From contig CM040092.1 in the NCBI GenBank assembly GCA_022496805.1, positions 2,115,555 through 2,179,554 of the forward strand: a stretch of 64,000 nucleotides of DNA, in the 5' to 3' direction. A program made the position numbers and the translations under genes. Position 1 is the first letter of the stretch; each line of letters begins with the position of its first letter. Shown in pieces: positions 35,675 to 48,020 of the stretch. Under the pieces are notes generated by a model. It was given only the letters and a program-made list of their open reading frames with translations, was not told where the DNA came from and did no database searches. The DNA is from Pohlia nutans (lineage: Eukaryota; Streptophyta; Bryopsida; Bryales; Mniaceae).

Positions 35675-38600
35675 AATGGACCACTAGGGACCGTAGTGAC
35701 GTTTCCATCTCCAGCACTGTCTCGGACCAAAACCGCCTGCTCACTCTTTTGGGACGTCCCCTCCTACCCGAGAACACACTCAGGAAGTCTCTATGTCTTT
35801 TGAGAGAATTGTCTCCAGGTGGGTCGTTGCCCGAGAATCGGTCTGCGGTGGTTTGGAACGGGTGCAAGAGGCCTTTCTGAACCTGGACCTCCAACATCAC
35901 GTGCCTCTTGTTCATAGCCCGTAAATCAGATTCCAGATGCTGTTTAATCAGATCGTGCTTGTGTGCCCGTTGGAGGAGGGTCGCTCCCAAGCTCTCGATT
36001 CCCTTGTCCAAGGCGCCGTCTTGTACTAACTCTCTTGGGGCGTCACAGTCCGTCTCGGGTATTATGGTTCTCGATGGAGTGTCGAGCCTAGTTATGTCCT
36101 CAACTTCGGCCTCTGATGGTGTTGCTTCCAACTCATGCCACTCTAGGAGTTTGGATACACCGCCTTGCTGAGTACCATGCAGTGTGCCACAAACTTTGAC
36201 TATCTGGCCGTCTGCAATATCGGGTCTCATCAAACGCAAAACTTTTATTTGATGTTTGCACATGTTGCCTATTTTCGAGTGGGGACACTCACAGAATGCC
36301 CATTTAGTGTCCGGATTGTATACGTATACCTGAGATGCCTCCTCTTGGCCGAGCAAACGAGGGCCAGTTCTCCTGCTTGAGAGGACAGCGAGACGTACAC
36401 GTCAGGTATTTTCCTGGCCTACAGCAGGGAGTTAATGACCACCCTCTCGGACTTCCTGTTGTCCACAAACCCGCTTTCCTTGAGGTACTGGTTGAACTCA
36501 TAACGGTTGATGACGTTGTTTGTGAGCTCATGGATCAGCCAGTCCACTCTACGACTAGAGAATCTTCTTCGAGAGGCTTTGAGGATAGCCTTCATGGAGC
36601 TGTGGTACGATTCGATGGCCGCATTTGTGTCCTGGCCCGCGTGAGGTATGTTGCGATTCCCTATCACCCACATGTCTGCCTTGGGCATCCACGTGGTTGC
36701 GAAATAGTTCCAAAAGGCTTAAGCTCCCTTTACCATCTTCCTCTACTGCTCGAACAACAGCTTCACCCAGTCGAGAACCGAGGTGAAAACACACTACAGT
36801 TGTACGAATTTGTAGTCACGGCATAGTTTCAAGGCATGGTAAGGGTTTAGACCCAAATTCCCCCTAATTACTTTTACTTTATGTCAAAATAATAAATAGG
36901 CATAGTCTTACATCTTGCATACATTGAAGATTGCACAAGAAAATTTTATTTGCATGCAAAATATGCATCATTATGAGTACAAAATTACAAAGTTTGTACC
37001 GTCACAGATTCAAGTTTACATGTTTGTACTCATTTTGTCAACTTATACTTTTAATCCTTACATTTGAAAGAGTTTTAGGCAATCTTCTACTCTTTAACTA
37101 CCATGCCTTACTATTTGGTTACACTAAATGTTAGTATATACTTGAAAAACTTGAAAAATATGGAATTTTTGTTGGGGCCCCAAACATGAGGTTAATGTCA
37201 AATTATTTGATTTTTTTTTTTGGAATTCAAGTATAAGACTTAATGGTGCAGAGGGGCCAAAAATTTAATTTTGATCGAACTAAAATTTTCACTTCCATTT
37301 GGCACATCAAAGAATTTTGCCTAAAAATAAGCTCTGGCCCTTCAAAATCCTCTATAGATTCCTTTTTGTACATGTGTATACTTGATTTTGTACTATTTGT
37401 ACATTTTGTACAATATGGACCAATCATCAGCTTCCGTGTGGCATTTGAATCGGAATTCACCTGACGTGTTGAGCAATCTATGGTGTTGTTGGTCGGTGCT
37501 AGAATATCGAACGTTGTACGTTTTGTACAATTTGTACTTGGTTTGTACTGTTTGTACAAAACGGCCAGGGAGGCGACCGTAGCGTGCGCTGGCCCACCGT
37601 GAGGTGCGCGTGTAGTGATTGGGACATGTACATGAGTGATCCGACTGTTTTGAGAACCCAAGCCCGAATCGCCACACCTTAGACCTTCGAGCAGGCATTC
37701 TTCTGCCACATGCGACGAACGTGCCACAAACAGAGAAAGATGGGCGTGTTGGTCCACAGGGATCTGCAAACGATGCCCTGTTAACGAATGTTCTCGGCAA
37801 ATAGAGACAACATGAAAAGCGCAGACCCCTAAACCCAAAAACTGCGCCCGTATTGCAATATCTAAAGGTGGAAAAATGACCACGGTACCTGATTGTGTTA
37901 ATTTCAGCTTGGGCGTCGTCCACTATGAAGGCGTTCGGCAGCCAGTCAGGTTGCGCCGAGAGCATCCTGTCTCGGAGGGCTTTCATCCATAGTGCAAGGT
38001 CAGTTTGTTTTGATCGAGAGATAATGATGAACACGATGGGGCATCCATTTTGCCAGTCATCAAAGACCATAATTGTGTACAGAGGGAACTGTCCCCGAGA
38101 ACCCACGACTATTGGAGATCTATTCTACATCTGATGACCTACATGGACAGTGGCAAAATGCAGAAAACTAACCTTCTTCTCGTTCGTGCCAAAGGTTGCG
38201 TCGACAGAGACAGTACTCCGGTGGCCATGCTTCAACATCATCTGGAATTGGAACCGGGTCTAAATTCCAATGATGAATGGCATGTTCTCGCCAGTAAGTG
38301 CACCCAAGACCGGTTCAACGGTCAATTCCTGGTAGTAGAAGATGATGTCGCAAACTCGCAATTGCCTTGCACCCATAGCCGAACAGACTCAACATCATTG
38401 GCGTCTCTTCTGAACAAGTCCTGGTCGACATTAGTACATTACCAACGATATTTCTCATGTCTGACTCTTTCATGAAGTGGTCTCGGTTTGGGGCAACTCC
38501 CATGCGCTTTAATTCCAAGACAAGTTGTACATGCATGCTCATGATTTTGGCAATTGCAATACCTGCCCGCACACTCTCCTTCACAAACAACTTGGCTTCG

Positions 38601-39629
38601 GGAGACAGGCAGGACGCAAACTGCAGCGCTCCCCCAATTTGACAACTCCGTGCGCAACTAAAGTGTCCACATTGGTGTGTATCGGACAACGGTATGTAAC
38701 CTCCACGACATTCCTCAGAAAGTACAATCTTTTTCACTTTAATGGCTACTTGGCACCCCATCTTGATTGTACCTCCATTTTTGGCCTAACCCTTCCGGGG
38801 TTCGTTCCAAGAACGTCCGTTGGGAATATTTTTTCCTTTCTTGGTGTACCGCTGTGGTTTTGTCTCCATGGCAGATGTTATTTGGATTGTCTTACACTAG
38901 TAGGATTTTGGTCCTTTATAACTAGTCCTTTGTGACTTATATGGTCCTTTGTGACTCAATTCTTTAAAAAAGAAGTCGTTGTGGACCATTTAAGTCACAA
39001 AAGACCAGTTATAAAGGACCAAAATCCTACTAGTGTTATCCGATTCGTTTTCTGGACCGTACTGGCACTCGAACCTAGCGCAACAGAACAAACCAAAAGC
39101 CTCTCGTCATTGACAATGCGGTGGCCAAGAAGCATTCAATTGTTGCGAGTCAAGAATGTGTAGCGCGACGTACCTGAATGTTATGATCGCGGCGGCATCA
39201 CGGGGCTCGTTACCGGAATACAGTTCTCGGTCCTGGGTCAAAAAACGGCACTGGACATCAAATTTCAACCTACTCTCGCCTTCGATGAAGTCAGCGTACC
39301 TGTTTCAAAGAATATGTGAATTCCATGTGACACCTGTTGAGGGGAGCGGATTACCCATTTCTGGTGGCCCATCTACACGGGGTCTCTGGTTGCCAATCGA
39401 GACACAGGGCCTGTGGTCCCATTTAATATCTTTCCATATAAATGGACCGGACGGGCATGGTTGAACCTTGTCTCGTATGGTTTGTATGACCAGAGCATTG
39501 CATCTGTAGGTACGCGCGCTCGTAGTCGTTCAAAGTGGGATCGAGAACCTCCGGCGGAATCACTCTCTTGACACGCTTGCGCCGAGGGGCCGCGGCTTCA
39601 GTGCAAATAGACTCTTGGGTCTCCGCCAT
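35675..39629 (-). pseudogene. Decayed Mutator-like (SWIM zinc finger) transposase
   Basis: On the minus strand a start MAETQESICTEAAAPRRKRV (from 39,629) lies just inside the right terminal repeat. Further pieces follow in order. DATFGTNEKK (about 38,172-38,204) carries the first catalytic Asp. After an apparent intron comes FPLYTIMVFDDWQNG (about 38,060-38,100), then the DDAQAE motif (about 37,900-37,940). GNRNIPHAGQDTNAAIESYH (about 36,610-36,670) and a SWIM zinc finger CECPHSKIGNMCKH (about 36,252-36,296) follow. This is the usual domain order of plant MULE transposases, which cut and paste the element. The region around 39,100-39,460 and 36,830-37,400 has stops and frame changes, and a CACTA MITE interrupts 38,895-39,034, so the gene is not functional as it stands. 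Confidence 0.85.
38895..39034. mobile_element. CACTA-type MITE inserted in the transposase gene
   Basis: A 140-bp element of the CACTAGTAGG subfamily (sister of 10,264-10,414), flanked by TTA on both sides. It lies in the 5' part of the transposase gene and so postdates arrival of the Mutator-like element. Confidence 0.9.
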
Positions 39630-39808
39630 TGCCCACAATTCTAAACCACCACGATTTCCACTCGATCCTTGATCGTCACCTTCATCCCAAAACCCTAACC
39701 CAAAACCACCAGGTGTTTGTAAGGCGCAACAAATCCTAATCCAGAACCGGGCATCTCATTCCACGGGGTAGGAGAATTCAAATTTTCCCCCCATTCTCCA
39801 ACGGTTAC

Positions 39809-40163
39809 TTTTCATCCGTCGAGAGCGGTGGGATCTCGAAGCCGGCTCTCGACCTGCCGCGGGGTCGAGAGAGGATGACGTGGCGAGCTGCTGACGTGGA
39901 GGGCGGACAGTTCTCAAGCAGAGAGCCCGAGAGGGAGCCGAGAGAGGATGACGTGGAGGGCAGGCGAGAGTTGTGCAGAGAGCGCTAGGGTGGAAAACGG
40001 ATGGACGAGAAGTGCCATGGTAGAGGGCCGATGCGAGAGAAAGAAACCATGGGCACGAAAGAAATGTGGGAGCTAAATGAGTCGCGAGCCACGAGACTCG
40101 CGCTAGAACGAGATCCTCATGGTAGGCGCATTAACGTCAGGGGGGGGGGATTTAGAGTCGGGG
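39809..40163. repeat. Right terminal inverted repeat of the Mutator-like element
   Basis: Reverse-complement partner of 30,763-31,130. A run of about eleven G near 40,140-40,149 replaces a shorter run of C on the left side. The transposase frame starts about 180 bp inside it. Confidence 0.9.
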
Positions 40164-40233
40164 CATGAGAAGGCTTGTCCTGACTCTGCAGTATTCCCTT
40201 GTATTGAAGATCTTTCCACCCCATTATGCATAA

Positions 40234-40536
40234 GAGCATCTGCACCCATGCACACTAAAGTTGACTTGTTAAAATTATTCATCTATATTTGAAAAGCCCT
40301 TACACTTACACTTCCCCACCCTTGCACGTCCCTCACACATCAAAAGTGCACATCAAATAGTCAATGGACCAATCACAAGTAGAATGTCGAACATAGTCAA
40401 CTAAACATTGATTTGAAAGACCATTTCTTAACACGCTAGGATTGAGAGTCAAGAGGCATATTTTGAAGGGCCCTTGGCACTTTTCATCTAGTTCTGGAGT
40501 GTAAGAGACTCTAGGAGGGCATGGGTGGCCATGCTC
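40234..40536. mobile_element. Tourist-like MITE (GAGCAT family), copy 2
   Basis: 303 bp with GAGCATCTGCACCCATGC at the left, an eroded inverted right end CCATGCTC, and TAA duplicated on each side. It lies only 60 bp outside the Mutator-like element. Confidence 0.88.
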
Positions 40537-40539
40537 TAA

Positions 40540-42215
40540 GGATTTTATTCTATTGGTACAATATAGAATAAATACCACTACCGGTATATTGTTTTGCATA
40601 AATGTACACTGAATAGGGGTTTTAAGGGGACCCATAATAATTTCTCTACATTTCACAGTATATAAATATTTTCCAGAACAAAACAGAAGAAAATATGTAT
40701 GCATTGTGCTAAGTGTGCTTTCAAATACTTAACCTCTAAGCGTGCAAGGAGCCCCCTGGACCATATTTGGTTGTTTTACAATCACGCATTGATTTTCACC
40801 TAGTTCCTAATATCAAATGAAATGGTGGTGGGGGACTATCTTCTACTTTCTAGTCCGATTTATCATTTGTCAAAATTGCTAAAATTGCGTTTTTTACAGT
40901 ACTTTAAAGCTCAAAGTCTTAAAGTTCCAATATACACGGCAAAAAACATTTTCCTACCGAATTTCTTTTTATGTAAGCTCAAGAAGCATGCCACCTACAC
41001 CTTGTTGTTCATCACTATTACTCGTGGGGTGCACTCCCTCTTATATTTTGCATACACGTGCGCTCGGGACCTATTTATCGGGGGGCTATTCACTTTGCAG
41101 AAAAGATTATAACGTATGGTATTTTTCAAAATAAAGGTAAAAGCTTGTATTTTAATACACCCTATTAGTAATGATAATTTTTGGGGGAATCATTTAAAAA
41201 TACCCTATTTTACTTATACAGCATTTTTTCCTTATACCCCAAGTAACCAATTTTTTGACTATACTCCATTTTTTTTCTCGGAGCCCAACTGTTGTTCATT
41301 TTTTTCTTATACTGCATTTTGTTTCTTACACCCCATTTTTTTTGGTTTTGTAAGCGACATTTTTTTTCATGAAGGACATTTCTCTTCTTACAACCATGAA
41401 TTGTGAAGTTCAGCCACGATGCTAAACTCACATGAACTAAATTAAACAATAAACCTAAGGCAAAGGCATGCAACTGAAGCATTGTCTTAGACTGTAAATG
41501 ATATTCAAAACAAGCGATACTCCCACATGCCAACGCTCCTTGCAAATGGCAACCTAGAGACCATCAACAATAATGCCAGAAGACTATGAATACAGAAACC
41601 CTGAACCCTAAATTCTGGTGCAGAAAAGAGACCCCATTGAACCACAATTGTTTGAACCCTAACCTCCTCCGGCAAGCCACAATGAAACCAGAAACCCTAA
41701 CGTCTACTACCAAAGCAATCTCCAAGCACGCCCAAAAGAAAATTGGAAAGAAGATTGCAATTTAAATAGCGCTCTAAAATTTTCCCTCCCGGCACGTAGG
41801 TAGGGAACATTAACTCCACATTGGACACGTTGGTTCAGTAACATTCAAGCCAACCAACCTGCGAAGTCATCCATCCAAGCTTTTTCAACAGAAAATTACC
41901 TCTTTTCATCCACTAGCATAGACCCTACCCTAGACCCATTGCCCCTAGTAATTGTTTCCACGCTATTTTACATGTACTGACTAGATAAAAGAGGCTATTA
42001 TATGTGATGGTATTTTACATATACACATGTTTCACTATTTAAAAACCCCCTATATTATATATACATTTTTTGCAAAATTTATCTACAATGAATATACTAG
42101 ACCTATTTTTTTATTGCACGTTGTTTCTAAGATTTTTGGCAGTGCTCCCCCCCCCCCCCCCCCCCCCGAGCATTATAAAATTCATTTTTATTTACATAGT
42201 TATGAAAAAATCATG
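40540..42215. other. Intergenic DNA with pyrimidine-rich tract
   Basis: About 41,190-41,390 is a loosely repeated CTTATACCCC/TTTTTTTC-rich stretch, and a C21 run lies at 42,147-42,167. No gene is recognised. Frames in the pyrimidine tract are compositional artefacts. Confidence 0.5.
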
Positions 42216-42607
42216 GAAACCCCTAGAAGCCTAAGGGGTATTGGACAAAACATAGATGTGTTATAATATGTGCCTTTCATATGTTTGATGAAGTTTAGTT
42301 CAATAGACAAAATGTAGGGCATCATCTCTACAAATTATCCGTACGGTCAAATTTCCAAAAATAACTTCAGATATTTTTTTGATGGATTTAAAAGCATTAA
42401 CCTTTGAATTTTTTATGAATTATAATTTTCACTTTTAGAGTTTGAAATTTAGCATGATAGGTTAAAGTTGGTTTATCTATTGTAAACTTCAAAAAAGCAA
42501 AAGAAATGATAGAAGGAACCCATTACTTTCCCCAAATAGAAAATTTTATAACACTAAGACAATGTTGAGGTGATCCACTTTGAAAAATTCTCCCGGGTGG
42601 AGTGTCA

Positions 42608-43714
42608 CCCCTAACTGTCCAGGCGTCCATTTTTTGAACGATGTATAGATCTCATCCAATTTTTCTAATCTCTCATACACTTTTTGTAGTGTGGATTTTT
42701 TACTATAGATTTTATAGGAAGTTAGCTTCATGCATGCGTGATCCGACTAGAAAGGGGATGGTTTGTGAAATTTTTATGCCTTATTTCATATTGCGTTGAT
42801 TCACCAAAAATTTCTAAAATCTTAGTTCAAAATAGTTCAAAAGTGCTTTTGAAAAAGTCAACTCATAGAGTTAACCCCTAAAAGCCCGAGGGGTATTGGA
42901 CAAAACATAGATGTGTTATAATATGCGCCTTCCATATGTTTGGTGAAGTTTGGTTCAATAGACAAAATGTAGAGTATCATCTTTACAAATTATCCGTACA
43001 ATCAAACTTCCAAAAATAACTTTAGATCATTTTTAAATGAATTTAAAAGCATAAACCTTTGAAAATTTGCATAAATTATAATTTTCAATTTTAGAGTTCA
43101 AAATTTAGTATGATTGGTTAAAGTTGGGCTATCTATTGTAAACTTCAAAAAAGCAAAAGAAATGATGGAGGGATCATCATTACTTTCCCCAAATAGCAAA
43201 TTTTATAACACTAAGACAATGTTGAGGTGATCTACTTTGAAAAATTCTCCTGGGTGGAGTTTAACTCGGATTGCCATAATTCAAACTGGATTGGAAAGTA
43301 GACTTGATGTAGTATTTTAAAATATTTTTTATTTTTGTTCCGAGAAGCCCGTTAGATTCGGGCAGCGACCAGAAAATGGTCGTTTGAGCGCTTAGGGGTT
43401 AAGCAACCAAAAAATCTCCAAAAATCACAACACTTAGAGTATTACATTTCAACCCATCATAACAAATTTCATCTACAAATTGTCAATATCTTGTTCGTAA
43501 TCTAATTACAAAATAATTTTTAGTTTTAAGTTTCAAAATTTATACAAAAATATTGGTGATAGCAATCATAGATCTAATTGCATGGATAGAATCTAAAATT
43601 CATAATGTACAACTTTTATTCATACATCAAGTTCAAAATATCCCTCTTAGTTGCATTTTATAATGCATCTTTGCAAAACTGCCCAATCTTGAGAGGGTTG
43701 TGGGCATTTAGGGG
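42608..43714. mobile_element. TTAA-flanked element, family A, inserted in family B and itself interrupted
   Basis: Starts CCCCTAACTGTCC and ends ATTTAGGGG, with flanks GTCA (mutated TTAA, 42,604-42,607) and TTAA (43,715-43,718). Its sequence matches the family A copies at 51,711 and 58,202, except that 42,875-43,402 (the nested element plus one TTAA copy) is inserted at the internal TTAA site. Confidence 0.85.
42875..43398. mobile_element. TTAA-flanked element, family B, innermost and intact
   Basis: 524 bp with perfect TTAA at 42,871-42,874 and 43,399-43,402, starting CCCCTAAAAGCCCGAGGGG and ending CGCTTAGGGG. Relatives of its host (51,711, 58,202, 5,725) show the empty site AAAATTAAGCAACC. 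Here it reads GAGTTAA, then the element, then TTAAGCAACC. No coding capacity. Confidence 0.9.
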
Positions 43715-43977
43715 TTAACTCGGATTGACATAATTCAAATTGCCTTGGAAAGTAGAATTGGTGTAGTATTTTATGAAATAATTATCTTTTCAAAAACATA
43801 TTTTTTGGTTTCGGACATCCCGTGAGATTTGGGCGGCGACCAAAAAATGGTCGTTTGAGCATTTAGGGGTTCACAATAACTTATACGAGAAAGATACCAA
43901 AAAATATGATATATTTTAAAATGCGAGGAATTGATGAGGGTTGACCATGTAATTGTAGTATGGACGCTTAAGGGTTA

Positions 43978-44280
43978 GAGCATCTCCACTCATACATGCT
44001 AGAGATGACTCGCTGAAATTATTCATTTACATTTGAAGAGCCCTTGCACTTACACTCCCCTACCCTTGCACGCCCCTTACACATCAAAAGTGCAAATCAA
44101 ATAGTCAATGGACCAATCAGAAGTAGAATGTGGGGATATAGTCAACTAAATAGTGATTTGAAGAGCCATTTCTTAACACGCTACGATTGAGAGTCAAGAG
44201 GCATTTTTGAAGGGCCCTTGGCACTTTTCATCTAGTTCTAGAGTGTGAGAGACTTTGGGAGGGCAGCGGTGGAGCTGCTG
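43978..44280. mobile_element. Tourist-like MITE (GAGCAT family), copy 3
   Basis: 303 bp with the same interior as the copies at 1,371, 40,234 and 50,229. TTA is duplicated on both sides; the right end is partly eroded. Confidence 0.85.
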
Positions 44281-44307
44281 TTAAGGTGTTCTGAGACATT
44301 GGCTTAA

Positions 44308-44876
44308 CCCCTAAACGTCCTCACCTATGTCCAGTTTAGGCAGTTTTGCAAAGATGCATTATAAAATGCAATTAATATGAATATTTAGAACTTGATGTAT
44401 GAATAAAAGTTATACATTTTTTATTTTAGATTCTATCTATACAGTTAGATCTATGACTACTATCACTAATCTTTTTTTATAAATTTTGAAACATAAAATA
44501 AAAAATTACTTTGTAATTCAATTACGAATAAGATATTGACAATATGTGGATGAAATTTGTTGTGATGGGTTATAATGTAGTACTTTAGGTGTAGTGATTT
44601 TTGGAGATTTTTTGGATGCTTGATTTTAATAGTTCTTTTTTTCATGAACACTTTTAGACCAAAATCTTCAAGATTTTCGGTGAAACACTACAACACAAAA
44701 TGAGGCATAATTTTTTCAAAAATTATTTCCTTTTCGATCGGATCACACATACATGAAGTTAACTTCCCATAAAAAATTCAGTAAAAAAATCACACCACAA
44801 AAGGTGCATGACGGATGAGAAAATACGGATGAAATCTGTACATCAGGCCAAAAACTCCTGCTTGGGCAGTTAGGGG
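44308..44876. mobile_element. TTAA-flanked element, family A
   Basis: 569 bp between TTAA at 44,304-44,307 and 44,877-44,880. The left end is CCCCTAAACGTCCTCACC and the right end in reverse complement CCCCTAACTGCCC. Full-length, with no coding capacity. Confidence 0.82.
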
Positions 44877-44989
44877 TTAATTGGAGGTGCCATGAATAAG
44901 TGTGCAGTTGTGCATTGTGTTACATGTGTCCTGTGAGACATATAATTGAGTCGCCATAAACATGTGTGTCTTGAGAGAGTTATATATGT

Positions 44990-45110
44990 GCTGAGATACT
45001 TAATTGGAGATGTGAGATACTCTGTACTTGATTGGAGTTGTATGGTGTAAGATACTTAATTGGAGTTACATGTGTGCTGTGAGATACTTGATTGGAGTTT
45101 ACCATAAGAT
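44990..45110. repeat. Irregular tandem repeat (GAGATACTTGATTGGAG)
   Basis: Four or more imperfect repeats of a unit of about 35 bp containing GATACTTRATTGGAG, with GTGTGCTGTGAGATAC spacers. The wider stretch 44,881-45,693 otherwise shows nothing recognised. Confidence 0.75.
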
Positions 45111-45695
45111 GATTTTCATAGAGTAAGTCCCTTTAATTTTTTGATCCCCTTAAAACTTCTACTTAGTGTAGTTATTAATCTGTAAATAAGTGAATAAAAA
45201 TAAAATAAAAAATAATTTTTTTAGAGAGGGGTATGAGTACACTCACAACTCCTTTATATACACCTTTTGTACCTGAATTCGGAACTTGGTATGTGGAAAG
45301 TGTCCAATCACATGTGTACTCGTTAGCAATTTTATTTTATTTTTGTAAGAATTGGAATGTGATAATAATGAATTTAGAGTGTAGCTATTAATAATAGCAC
45401 ACAATAGCCATATCTACAGAAAATTTGGATAGAATCATCTAATACATTACTGTCGTCCAAAATATCGTTTTTGATTTTGGAAAATTTATCCAATTTTAAA
45501 AATTATTTAGGTACATTTTTGGCAGATTCATCTAAAAAGAATTTGGAATTTGTGCCAAAATGTTTTGAGTACTTTTCCATTAGAGAAATGATGAGAATTC
45601 AAAAGGCCCCGCATATTATCAAATTGGATGTGGTTCAACAATAAGAAAAATCAAGTTTGTGGCTTGACATCTGGAGTGTTAGAGACTAAGAAGTA

Positions 45696-46153
45696 CAGTC
45701 GCCTATAGAAAGTAAGGTAACCCCACAATCCTCCATTCTCTAAAATACTATCAAATTCACTACAATGATTTGCCAATCACCAAAATTTTCCCATAACACA
45801 GCTTGTGTATGGTGCGAACACCATTTAATTTAAAAATACCTAGGAATACCATTCTTTTTTATAACACCATATTGTTCCTTACTGTGACTTCTACCTTTTA
45901 CGAAAAATTTGGATCCTTGAAAGCTTTTGTGTAATTGATATGCATATTTTTCCACATCAGGCATAAAAGTTGGTAAATTGGCATTAATGCAACTTCCATT
46001 CATCTTCCTTGTACCAAATTTGGCACAAAAGTGCTTCATAAACAAGCTGTATTGTGGGAAAATTTTGGTGATCGGCAAAAGATTGTAGTGAGTTTTGGAA
46101 GCGTTTTAGTGAATGGTGGATTGTGGGGTTACCTTACTTTCTATAGGTGATTG
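45696..46153. mobile_element. Tc1-like MITE with about 120-bp inverted arms
   Basis: 458 bp with CAGTCGCCTATAGAAAGTAA at the left, a matching inverted right end, and TA on both sides. The arms stay similar for about 120 bp. CAGT termini at TA sites are typical of Tc1/mariner. Short frames inside are not transposase. Confidence 0.88.
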
Positions 46154-46389
46154 TACACTTAGCAACCCCATACTGAAAAAATGAAATGGGGTCACAAACA
46201 AAAAAATTGTGGCCTTTGAAATCCTGAAATACTCTCTAATGCGAAAGCAAGAATTTGGTTAAATTTGGTCAAAAGATCAGTACTTTAAAGTCTAGGCAAT
46301 CATTTTGTGCTTGCTTTGAACTTGTGAAGTGTAATAGCATATACGCTTCAATTGGACCTTGAGAAGGCCTCCAAATACCATCATGTATA

Positions 46390-46826
46390 CAGTCGAACCT
46401 CTCTTGGTGCATGGGAACTGTGGAGAAATTATGCACATATAGAATATGGAGAGCGGCAACCTAAAGGCCACTGTTCTCAAATTTATTCAACAGTATTGAG
46501 AGCTAGCAATATTCAACTTTTGCTTTTGCAGTATTGCAGCTGCCAATATTAAAAAGAACTCATGAAAAAAGCAACCAAACAAGTCATCCTCTTGCTTTAT
46601 GATGGTTGATCCTCATTGTCAGACATAATATACAGTATCATTGAAATTGGTGGGGGATATGTACTTGAAGTTGATTCTCCTACTTTATAATTCCTTTATG
46701 TTTTTAGCCCTCCTTCGGGTTGACAAGTGATTACTGTATTTAACTTCATGCACATAAGGAGTATGTGAATAAAGAATTACAAATATTTATGCAAGTAGGG
46801 AATTTGTATTATGAGAGGTTCGACTG
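46390..46826. mobile_element. pogo-like MITE (CAGTCGAACCTCTC ends)
   Basis: 437 bp with CAGTCGAACCTCTC at the left and GAGAGGTTCGACTG at the right, between TA dinucleotides. These ends are characteristic of pogo/Tigger-type Tc1/mariner elements. Interior non-coding. Confidence 0.85.
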
Positions 46827-46828
46827 TA

Positions 46829-48017
46829 GCTTCAAATACCATTAAAAGCCACCATCTATTAGTGTATATAGTTGTCTTGTTATTTTTTCAGAATATAGTA
46901 CATATATTCATATATTGTCATTTCTTCAAAACGCGTTACTTTTTTTTTTACTTTTCTTTTTCTTTTTCTTAAATTTTTTTTAATACAAGAATCGGAAAAC
47001 AAATCCACTAAATCTCTAGACAATGCATATAAGAACTAATTTATTTGGTTTTGAAAATCCACATAAAATTCAAAACAAGTTGAAAAAAAGATCGGTAAGT
47101 TGCATGTGCAAAGAACCTTGGTGTAGAATGTGGTCCTTCAAGCTTTGGCAAGGATGATTTTCAAATCTCTATCTATAAAAGTTGAAGCAACATGAGTTTA
47201 GGAGTGCATGCAGTGAAGTTTGCACAATAATTTATATATAGTTAAGATCTAAAATAAGTCAACAACCACTAAGGTAGAAACATCTAAAACCGCACTTTTA
47301 AGCAATCCACCACAAACTTTGGGGGCGCTTTTTCCAAGGTAGGATAATTGATTTTGTAGTATTAGCAATTGAAAATGCAAGTGAAAATGATGATTTTTAT
47401 TGCAAGAAAACAATAGATTTTTTTAGCCAAGTACTTCGTATGTTCCACTTTGATTGCCGCAAATGAACAACACGGAGGGGACGAGGGGTCACTATATGTA
47501 ATTTTTAGGTACCGCGTTAGATAATAGGGTATTTAAAGGTACCCTAAATATAAAAGTAATTATTACTATAATTAGTAATATGCTCATTGTTATTCTTGTA
47601 ATCATTTTTAAGTACCTTTACTAGATATTAATTTAAATTATTAAAAAATGACCTTCAAAGATTTATTTGGACCCTATTATTTGTTTGCACGTCATTATGG
47701 AATATCTGGAAGTAATCCCCTCCTCCCCCCCCCCTTCCCTTCCCCTTCTCCCCTAGATGAACAAAGAAATAATGTTGGTTTACGGCAATCAAACTGGAAC
47801 AAAGGGAGCAATTGCTATGAATTTTCAAAGTGGAAGTTGCCTAAACCACTTAAACTATCCCATAGAATTGTCTGAAAACCAAACCTTGTAAACTTCAAAT
47901 CTAGCTGATGAGAATCACTAGAAAGGGAACGGTTCTAAATGCACTTTGTGGGATAGATATCATGTGTATATATGAAAGAATGAGTGCAGTGACAAAATTG
48001 GATGTTTCTACCGTAGA
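46829..48017. other. Intergenic DNA, nothing recognised
   Basis: AT-rich with a C-rich patch near 47,719-47,753. No gene, no complete element ends. Confidence 0.5.
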
Positions 48018-48020
48018 TTA

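Larger units (their letters stand above)
30763..40163. mobile_element. 9.4-kb Mutator-like element with long terminal inverted repeats
   Basis: Both ends read CCCCGACTCTAAA inward and are flanked by a perfect 9-bp duplication, CATGAGAAG (30,754-30,762 and 40,164-40,172). A 9-bp duplication is the classic Mutator signature. Terminal repeats run about 368 bp (30,763-31,130) and 355 bp (39,809-40,163). Inside are a minus-strand transposase gene starting near the right repeat and a plus-strand gene starting near the left repeat, both broken by stops or frameshifts. So this copy is probably immobile unless helped in trans. Three CACTA-type MITEs have inserted later (34,128, 35,341, 38,895). GC content is higher than in the flanks. 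Confidence 0.93.
42220..43869. mobile_element. TTAA-flanked element, family B, split by nested insertions
   Basis: The left part (42,220-42,603) and right part (43,719-43,869) together match the intact family B copy at 42,875-43,398. A family A element separates them at the site that reads GTGGAGTTTAACTCGG in the intact copy. Both outer flanks have eroded (GGAA-like on the left, TTCA on the right). Confidence 0.8.

Noticed and set aside
40822..41406. Two 96-codon frames
   Set aside because: They arise from pyrimidine-rich low-complexity sequence and show no family features.
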